From positions 1 to 9,685 of the forward strand of contig JAHEOI010000100.1 of NCBI GenBank assembly GCA_018610125.1: DNA of 9,685 nt, in the 5' to 3' direction. This document shows, piece by piece, positions 5,074 to 9,685 of the stretch; position 1 is the first letter of the stretch, and every line of letters starts with the position of its first letter. The position numbers and the translations under genes are program-made. This DNA comes from Verrucomicrobiota bacterium. Its GTDB lineage: Bacteria > Verrucomicrobiota > Verrucomicrobiia > Limisphaerales > JAHEOI01. The notes under the pieces were generated by a model. The model did not search any database. It was not told where the DNA came from and saw only the letters and a list, made by a program, of their open reading frames with translations.

Positions 5074-6096
5074 ATGTTTGATACATTTAAGAGTCTGTTT
5101 TCCAATGATATTGGCATTGACTTAGGGACCGCAAATTCGCTCGTTTACGTTCGGGATCGTGGGATTGTCCTTGATGAGCCTTCCGTTGTGGCGATCCAGG
5201 CGGGGACAAATAATGTCCTGGCTGTCGGGGAGGAAGCGAGACGTATGTTGGGGCGGACTCCCGGCAATATTGTGGCCGTCCGTCCGATGAAGGACGGGGT
5301 GATTGCCGACTTTGAGATTACAGAGTCGATGCTCCGGCATTTTATTCAGAAGGTCCACCACCGGAAATTGGTTCCACCGCGTGTGGTGGTGGCGGTCCCA
5401 ACCGGGATTACCGAGGTCGAAAAACGAGCTGTTAAGGATTCGGCAATGCATGCCGGGGCTCGCGAGGTGTATTTGATTGAGCAGCCAATGGCCTCCGGAA
5501 TTGGTGTGGGCATGCCTGTTCACGAGCCGGCGGGGAATATGATTGTCGATATCGGCGGTGGAACGTGTGAGATTGCGATCATTTCCTTAGCGGGGATTGT
5601 GTTTAGTCGGAGTCTGCGAGTTGGCGGAGACGAATTGGACGAGACGATTGTCGCTTACATGAAGCGGGCCTACAACTTGATGATAGGCGAGCGTACGGCT
5701 GAAGAGATTAAGAAGACCGTCGGCTCAGCTTTCCCGCTTGAGGAAGAATTGACCATGGATGTGAAGGGTCGGGATTTGAGTGTTGGTCTGCCGAAGACAT
5801 TGACCATCCGTTCGGAAGAGATTCGAGAGGCGTTGCGAGAACCGTTGGCGCAGATTTTGGAATCCATCCGAATCACTTTGGAGCGGTGCCCTCCGGAATT
5901 GTCCGCTGACCTCGTCGATCGAGGGATTGTCGTATCGGGGGGTGGGGCGTTATTGCGCGGCATCGATCGCCTGATTTCTCAAGAAACCGGCCTTCCGGTA
6001 CACGCTGCGGACCGTCCACTCACCGGAGTGGCCGAAGGTACGGGGCGTGTCCTCCAAGAGCTTGCCTTCCTTAAGCGTGTGACTTCAACAAGCTAG
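5074..6096 (+). CDS. mreB: Rod-shape-determining actin homologue MreB
   Basis: A 340-residue MreB, typical length. It polymerises on the inner membrane face into filaments that steer the elongasome. Seen are an amphipathic-type N-terminus MFDTFKSLFSNDIG, phosphate-1 loop DLGTANS (16-22), RTPGNIVAVRPMKDGVIADFE, phosphate-2 loop DIGGGTCE (159-166), the VKGRDL segment and the adenosine motif SGGGALLRG (288-296). Two residues in the ATP site differ from the usual MreB: Gln137 (LIEQPMA) replaces the Glu of LIEEPMA or LIDEPMA, which corresponds to Caulobacter E140, and Cys165 replaces the second Thr of DIGGGTTE. The ATG at 5074 is preceded by AAGGGA. It is the first gene of the mreBCD-mrdA cluster, but a 220-nt structured spacer separates it from mreC, which may set different protein levels. 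Confidence 0.97.
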   Translation: MFDTFKSLFSNDIGIDLGTANSLVYVRDRGIVLDEPSVVAIQAGTNNVLAVGEEARRMLGRTPGNIVAVRPMKDGVIADFEITESMLRHFIQKVHHRKLVPPRVVVAVPTGITEVEKRAVKDSAMHAGAREVYLIEQPMASGIGVGMPVHEPAGNMIVDIGGGTCEIAIISLAGIVFSRSLRVGGDELDETIVAYMKRAYNLMIGERTAEEIKKTVGSAFPLEEELTMDVKGRDLSVGLPKTLTIRSEEIREALREPLAQILESIRITLERCPPELSADLVDRGIVVSGGGALLRGIDRLISQETGLPVHAADRPLTGVAEGTGRVLQELAFLKRVTSTS

Positions 6097-6128
6097 CGAG
6101 GCGTTGCCTCGGACCATGCGAAGCATGG
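6097..6128. repeat. Tandem hairpins immediately after the mreB stop
   Basis: CGAGGC-GTT-GCCTCG (6097-6111) and CCATGC-GAA-GCATGG (6114-6128) are perfect 6-bp stems with 3-nt loops, two bases apart. The first starts on the base after the TAG stop. Without a T-run they are more likely a processing or stability signal, or a REP-like palindromic element, than a terminator. Confidence 0.65.
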
Positions 6129-6174
6129 GGGGTAATCGAGCGCTTTGGTTGTATTCAAGGCTGCCTGTCTACGC

Positions 6175-6203
6175 CTCGCTGTGTTTCCGCTTCGCGGAGC
6201 GAG
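6175..6203. repeat. Bulged hairpin in the mreB-mreC spacer
   Basis: The inner stem TCCGC-TTC-GCGGA (6186-6198) is extended by the outer stem CTCGC (6175-6179) with GCGAG (6199-6203), leaving a 6-nt bulge on the 5' side. The outer arm CTCGC can instead pair with the GCGAG at the mreB stop (6096-6100), so two exclusive folds are possible. Confidence 0.55.
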
Positions 6204-6230
6204 AAAAGGAAAGTCCGACTCCATTCCCCT

Positions 6231-6280
6231 AAGGAGATTTGTTGGGTTGCCCGCGATTTCCGGTGGAAATTCGGGGGTAA
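6231..6280 (+). promoter_or_regulatory. AAGGAG ribosome site with a 12-codon ORF ahead of mreC
   Basis: AAGGAG (6231-6236) is followed after 5 nt by TTG (6242), opening a 12-codon frame that ends at TAA 6278-6280. It is in the same frame as mreC but is closed by this TAA and by TAG 6308-6310. The hairpin ATTTCC-GGT-GGAAAT (6256-6270) lies inside it. It may be a leader ORF or a former mreC start region. Confidence 0.25.
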
Positions 6281-6316
6281 TCAAGACCCGAGTCGAAGCG
6301 GGGCGGATAGCGTTGT

Positions 6317-7132
6317 ATGCATAGGGGCCGAAGTTACATAGTTTTGGGAATGATGGTTATGGTCGTCGGGCTGATAGTGACCCTACCCAGCCGCGCGGGC
6401 CAACGTCTTGAGGAGGCATTCGGTGTCCTCTTTACCCCATTCTTCGAGGTGGCCGCCGCTGCGGAGAATCTGCAGCAAGAGGCCAAAGAGCGACTGGTCC
6501 CTCGCAGTGTCCTCGAAGGTCGGTTGCATTCCCTACGCCAAAAAAATCAACGCCTCCAGCTCCGAGCTCAACGGCTCGAGACGCTTCAACGCGAGAATGC
6601 CCAACTGCGAAAGATGCTTGGGTTTAAGAAGCGCACCGAATGGCGGCTCAAACCGGCGCGTGTTGTGGGACGAGACCCGGCCAACTGGTGGCGGAGCCTT
6701 CGGATTAACCTCGGTCGTGAAGACGGGATAAAGACGAATCTACCGGTGCGAACGGTTGATGGGTTGGTTGGGCGGATCTCGGAAGTGGGCGTGAGCCAGT
6801 CACAAGTGGTGCTCTTGGGTGACCCGAAATGCCGGGTGGCTGGATTGGTCAAATCGACCCGGGAGAGTGGTGTGGTGACACCCCGAGCCAACGTGGTCAT
6901 CGATCCGTTGGAAGTCGATTTTAAGTTTCTGCCGAGCAATGCGAAGATGGAGATTGGGGATCGGGTGGTTACCAGTGGGCAAGGGGGTCTCTTCCCGAAA
7001 GGCTTGCCAATTGGTGAGGTCATCGATACTCAAAGTGTCGATTACGGGCTTTATACCGAGGCCCGCGTCAAGTTGACCGTCAATTTTAACCGTCTTCAGA
7101 CTGTATGGGTAATGTTGGATGAGAGGAGTTAA
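6317..7132 (+). CDS. mreC: Rod-shape-determining protein MreC
   Basis: A 271-residue MreC. This bitopic inner-membrane protein forms periplasmic filaments that bind and activate PBP2. Seen are a short basic N-terminus (MHRGRS), one membrane helix at about residues 7-24 (YIVLGMMVMVVGLIVTL), a coiled coil at about 50-97 rich in Leu/Gln/Arg and ending with ENAQLRKMLGF, then the beta-rich MreC core with RVVGRDPANWWRSL, LGREDGI, VDGLVGRI and GGLFPKGLPIGEV. Length and domain order are standard. The ATG at 6317 has only a poor GGGGCGGA-type site about 10 nt upstream; in-frame stops at 6278 and 6308 rule out a much longer form. It overlaps mreD by 14 nt, implying coupled translation. Confidence 0.95.
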   Translation: MHRGRSYIVLGMMVMVVGLIVTLPSRAGQRLEEAFGVLFTPFFEVAAAAENLQQEAKERLVPRSVLEGRLHSLRQKNQRLQLRAQRLETLQRENAQLRKMLGFKKRTEWRLKPARVVGRDPANWWRSLRINLGREDGIKTNLPVRTVDGLVGRISEVGVSQSQVVLLGDPKCRVAGLVKSTRESGVVTPRANVVIDPLEVDFKFLPSNAKMEIGDRVVTSGQGGLFPKGLPIGEVIDTQSVDYGLYTEARVKLTVNFNRLQTVWVMLDERS

Positions 7133-7667
7133 TAATATTCTCTTAATCATCACCGCAATTGCGATTGTCTTTTTGGAGAGCTGGATAACGATTTTTCGGC
7201 GGCTGCTCGGGGCTCAAATTGAGCTGCTGCCGACTTTGATGGTCTTTGCGGGTTTGAGAAAAGGGCTGATCTTAATCGGCCTGTTGGCATTGGTCGGAGG
7301 CTTGGCACTCGACTCGCTCTCGGCAAATCCGCTGGGGGTATCTGTCCTACCGTTATTCCTGGTCGGCTTTTTGATTCACCGGTATCGCGCCTATATTTTG
7401 AAGGAGGAAAGATATGCTCAGCTTTTGTTGGGCGTTGCGGCTTGTGGGGTGACTCCCATTATGACGTTACTGGTTCTGTTGAGCTTGGGCCAACAGCCAT
7501 TAATAGGATGGGGATCCCTTCTGCAATGGCTCATCATGGTGGTTGCGGGAGGAATGGCCACGCCGTTTATATGCGGGCTCTTCGAGCGAGTGCAGCGGAG
7601 TGAGAAGGAACCGGTCGCGGCCGAGCCCAGTTTTCGGGAAGATCGCGAGATTGTGCGAGGTCGATGA
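7119..7667 (+). CDS. mreD: Rod-shape-determining membrane protein MreD
   Basis: A 182-residue, very hydrophobic protein with about five or six membrane helices (roughly residues 7-25, 35-65, 70-88, 100-125 and 136-156). Together with its place between mreC and PBP2, the motif ALDSLSANPLGVSVLPLFLV, equivalent to the MreD GLLxDxxxxxPLG segment, identifies it. MreD associates with MreC and tunes PBP2 activation. The ATG at 7119 lies inside mreC (14-nt overlap). The only strong ribosome site, AGGAG (7124-7128), lies downstream of that ATG and would suit the rare start codon ATT at 7137, so the N-terminus is uncertain by six residues. The C-terminal 25 residues are charged and soluble. Confidence 0.92.
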   Translation: MRGVNNILLIITAIAIVFLESWITIFRRLLGAQIELLPTLMVFAGLRKGLILIGLLALVGGLALDSLSANPLGVSVLPLFLVGFLIHRYRAYILKEERYAQLLLGVAACGVTPIMTLLVLLSLGQQPLIGWGSLLQWLIMVVAGGMATPFICGLFERVQRSEKEPVAAEPSFREDREIVRGR

Positions 7668-7680
7668 GACAGGGGGAATC

Positions 7681-9603
7681 GTGCCGACGGACGAAAAGAA
7701 GAAACACGACATTGAGCTAAAGGTTCTGGTGGGCGGGATCCTGGGCGGGATATTTATCCTGCTGGCGGGTGTCTGGTATGTGCAAGTGGTTAAACATAAG
7801 GAATATGCCGACGAATTGGAGCAGCAAACGTTTCGAACGGTTCGCATTCCCGCAATCCGTGGCAAGATTCTCGACAGAAACGGGATTCCATTGGCTGAAA
7901 ACAACCCGAGCTTCAATGTCAATCTCTACCTGGAGGAGATCCGTGACGAATTTCAAGCGGAATTTCAGGGCACCGTGGCCGAGATGGATCGCTCACTGAG
8001 TGCTCAAGAGCGAGCGCGTTTGGGCAAGAAGACCCGCTATCGTGCCGCCAGCAACATGGTGGAGAGGCTCGAGCGGGCATTAAAGCCTGAAGAGCCCTTC
8101 GGGCTAAAGCGAGAACGCTTTACCAGGCATTATCGGCAAAGGCTCTCGCAGCCGTTTCGTGTCTTGGCTGACATCGATCGCGAGATGGTGGCGCGTTTTC
8201 AGGAGCAGCCGGATGTGCCATCGGCGTTCGAGCTGGATATTTATCCGATGCGGGTTTATCCGCAAGGGAAAACCGCAGGGCATTTGCTCGGATTCTTACG
8301 GCGAATCGAGGTGACGGGTGATCCTGAGGATGTGCGCTCCAATTATCGGCTTCCGGATTTTAAGGGTGTCACCGGGCTTGAGCGCGCGTTTGACGACACG
8401 CTACGCGGCAGAGCCGGTATCAAATCGGTGATGGTCAACAGCCTCGGCTATCGGCAATCGGAAAACGTCTGGCAGGCTGCCAAGCCGGGTAAAAACCTTG
8501 TGCTCACGCTCGATTTGCCGATCCAGAAGGCGTGTGAACGGGCGCTTCGATCGGCCGGAAGCCAAGTCAAAGGGGCGGCGGTGGTGATGAATCCACAAAA
8601 CGGAGACATTCTGGCGTTGGCCTCCATCCCGTCGTACAATCCGAACCTGTTTATCCCGAAGATCTCTTACGCCGATTGGAAGGCCTTGAACGATCCTGAG
8701 TCACGGCCTCAGCTCAACCGGGCCACCGCCGGCATCTACCCTCCTGGCTCCATCTTCAAGATCGGGGTTGGATTGGCGTTTCTGGAGGCCGGTGTTTGCG
8801 ATCCGTCTATGCCGATCCGGACCCAGTTGTACTACCAGGTAGGTCGGCGACGTATCATGGACGAGGCACGTCCCGGCGTGTACGATTTCTACAAGGCGTT
8901 TAAACGATCGAGCAATTATTATTTCATCGATTTCGGCCTGAAAGCGGGCTGGAAAAAGATCGTCGAGATGGGCCGACGATTTCATTTAGGTGAGCCGGTG
9001 AAGATCCCCATTTATGAAGAGGCGGGCTCTTTCCCGACGAAAGAGGGGATCCGGAAGCGTCGAAGTGAAGGGAGATGGAGCCGTGGCAATACGGCCAATC
9101 TTTGCATTGGGCAGGGAGAAATCTCGGTGACCCCGCTTCAGGTGGCGGTGATGGTTTCCAGCATTGCCAATGGCGGCCATGTCTATTGGCCTCGTCTCGT
9201 TCAGCGTCTCGAGCGGCAAGGGAGTCAAGAAGGGCCCGCCATCGTCAAACGGTTCCCCACCCACCTCCGGTCGAAGTTGGATGTGACGCAACGTCATCTC
9301 AACTTGATCGCCGAAGCAATGCGTGGCGACGTGGCGGATTCCGACGGCACGGGGACAAGGGCGGCCGTGCCCGGCCTGAAGATCGGGGGCAAGACCGGTA
9401 CCGCCGAGGCCTCAGGAGGGCGAAAGATTACTTGGTTTGCCTCAATGGCGCCTATCTCGAATCCGAATTACGTCGTCGTTGTGATGGTGGAAGACGGGAA
9501 ATCCGGAGGCAAAACATGTGCCCCGGTGGCGAAGCAAATTTACGAGGCGATTTCGCGGCAGAGCCCGCTCTCGGGAAGGAATGTGGCGCAACATGGGCGT
9601 TAG
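7681..9603 (+). CDS. mrdA: Penicillin-binding protein 2 (elongasome DD-transpeptidase)
   Basis: A 640-residue class B PBP, close to E. coli PBP2 (633). It cross-links peptidoglycan in the lateral wall together with RodA and MreC. Seen are a basic cytoplasmic tail, one membrane anchor (about 15-36), RGKILDRNG (60-68), the pedestal domain with GLERAFDDTLRGRAG, and a transpeptidase domain with all three active-site motifs. These are SxxK as S357-I-F-K360 (PPGSIFK), SxN as S410-S411-N412 and KTG at 571-573 (GGKTGTAEA). The catalytic serine is S357. The GTG at 7681 is preferred, because it is preceded by AGGGGGA and comes 13 nt after the mreD stop; the longer open frame back to 7543 lies inside mreD and lacks family sequence. 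The first motif has Ile where Thr is common (PGSTFK). Confidence 0.96.
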   Translation: MPTDEKKKHDIELKVLVGGILGGIFILLAGVWYVQVVKHKEYADELEQQTFRTVRIPAIRGKILDRNGIPLAENNPSFNVNLYLEEIRDEFQAEFQGTVAEMDRSLSAQERARLGKKTRYRAASNMVERLERALKPEEPFGLKRERFTRHYRQRLSQPFRVLADIDREMVARFQEQPDVPSAFELDIYPMRVYPQGKTAGHLLGFLRRIEVTGDPEDVRSNYRLPDFKGVTGLERAFDDTLRGRAGIKSVMVNSLGYRQSENVWQAAKPGKNLVLTLDLPIQKACERALRSAGSQVKGAAVVMNPQNGDILALASIPSYNPNLFIPKISYADWKALNDPESRPQLNRATAGIYPPGSIFKIGVGLAFLEAGVCDPSMPIRTQLYYQVGRRRIMDEARPGVYDFYKAFKRSSNYYFIDFGLKAGWKKIVEMGRRFHLGEPVKIPIYEEAGSFPTKEGIRKRRSEGRWSRGNTANLCIGQGEISVTPLQVAVMVSSIANGGHVYWPRLVQRLERQGSQEGPAIVKRFPTHLRSKLDVTQRHLNLIAEAMRGDVADSDGTGTRAAVPGLKIGGKTGTAEASGGRKITWFASMAPISNPNYVVVVMVEDGKSGGKTCAPVAKQIYEAISRQSPLSGRNVAQHGR

Positions 9604-9685
9604 TGACCTCAATCAATCCAAATCGGGCTTTTCCCCCACCGCCATGCAAGTGGAGCGGCCGGAGCGTGCTCAGCGGCGTAAGTAC
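9593..9685 (+). CDS. 5' end of the next ORF, cut by the window edge (RodA expected by synteny, unproven)
   Basis: A frame open to the end of the window starts at ATG 9593 and overlaps the mrdA end by 11 nt; an in-frame ATG at 9581 is an alternative. GGAAGGA (9574-9580) precedes it. The 31 visible residues (MGVSDLNQSKSGFSPTAM, then a basic VERPERAQRRKY) contain no domain. They could be the cytoplasmic tail of RodA, the usual neighbour of mrdA, but other genes such as an RNase G are possible. Confidence 0.4.
   Translation, partial: MGVSDLNQSKSGFSPTAMQVERPERAQRRKY

Larger units (their letters stand above)
6128..6285 (+). repeat. Direct repeat GGGGGTAATCRAG, two copies
   Basis: GGGGGTAATCGAG (6128-6140) and GGGGGTAATCAAG (6273-6285) are 145 nt apart and differ at one position. 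Each copy lies right behind a 6-bp hairpin with a 3-nt loop (6114-6128 and 6256-6270), so hairpin plus 13-mer forms a module present twice. It could be a protein-binding site or a decayed repeat element. Confidence 0.6.
6097..6316. other. mreB-mreC spacer, densely structured
   Basis: The 220-nt spacer has four short stems with three-base loops (listed separately), an inverted repeat AGCGAGGCG / CGCCTCGCT (6095-6103 and 6172-6180), and a 13-bp direct repeat GGGGGTAATCRAG. It also has a strong AAGGAG ribosome site (6231-6236) that leads only to a 12-codon ORF. No intrinsic terminator with a T-run is seen, so transcription from mreB into mreC seems possible. No clear promoter for mreC was found. 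Confidence 0.6.

Noticed and set aside
4620..5117. 165-codon - strand frame across the baeRF end and mreB start
   Set aside because: Antisense to two well-supported genes and spans the mreB promoter; codon content looks like a shadow.
7543..7680. 46-codon N-terminal extension of the PBP2 frame
   Set aside because: It overlaps the mreD 3' end in another frame and has no family sequence; GTG 7681 has a good ribosome site and gives the normal PBP2 length.
1..9685. CRISPR array, tRNA/rRNA gene, insertion sequence, prophage or toxin-antitoxin module
   Set aside because: No regularly spaced repeats, no cloverleaf or rRNA-like sequence, no transposase or integrase and no terminal inverted repeats with target duplication were seen.

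Overview
The window reads as ordinary chromosomal DNA of a Gram-negative-type (diderm), rod-shaped bacterium. MlaA implies an outer membrane, and an mreBCD-PBP2 cluster implies an elongating rod. The phylum cannot be fixed from the sequence alone. A deep-branching diderm such as Nitrospirota is a guess from gene content (7Fe ferredoxin, baeRF-type protein, divergent MreB), not a determination. There are no tRNA or rRNA genes, no transposase, no phage genes and no CRISPR array.

Left part (1-1077, + strand): the 3' end of an mlaA/vacJ lipid-transport lipoprotein gene, a 171-nt gap containing a tiny ORF with a perfect ribosome site, then fdxA (7Fe ferredoxin). A compact convergent spacer full of hairpins and an 11-bp tandem duplication separates fdxA from the next operon.

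Middle part (1078-3176, - strand): a three-gene operon transcribed phoH -> ybeY -> recO. phoH and ybeY overlap by ATGA, and recO follows after 36 nt. The products are a PhoH-family ATPase, the YbeY endoribonuclease and the RecO recombination mediator. The operon combines RNA maturation and stress functions with DNA repair. About 600 nt of apparently non-coding DNA (3177-3815) separates it from the divergent gene on the right. This DNA holds a possible structured leader for phoH and, for the rightward gene, a promoter overlapped by an 11-bp-phased direct repeat.

Right part (3816-9685, + strand): a baeRF-type protein (bacterial relative of archaeal/eukaryotic release factor 1), then the cell-elongation cluster mreB, mreC, mreD, mrdA (PBP2) and the start of another ORF overlapping the end of mrdA. 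mreB has a strong sigma70-type promoter (TCGACA-N17-TAGAAT). A 220-nt mreB-mreC spacer is packed with short hairpins, each with a three-base loop, and carries a 13-bp direct repeat. MreB filaments, the MreC/MreD membrane proteins and the PBP2 transpeptidase would together run lateral-wall synthesis. The SEDS glycosyltransferase RodA is expected but not proven to be the next gene.

Most of the window is housekeeping. I see no convincing new multi-gene system. The points most worth a second look are the hairpin/repeat module array between mreB and mreC, the competing inverted repeats upstream of phoH, MreB with Gln at the presumed catalytic Glu position, and the baeRF gene with its repeat-phased promoter and hexamer-repeat leader.
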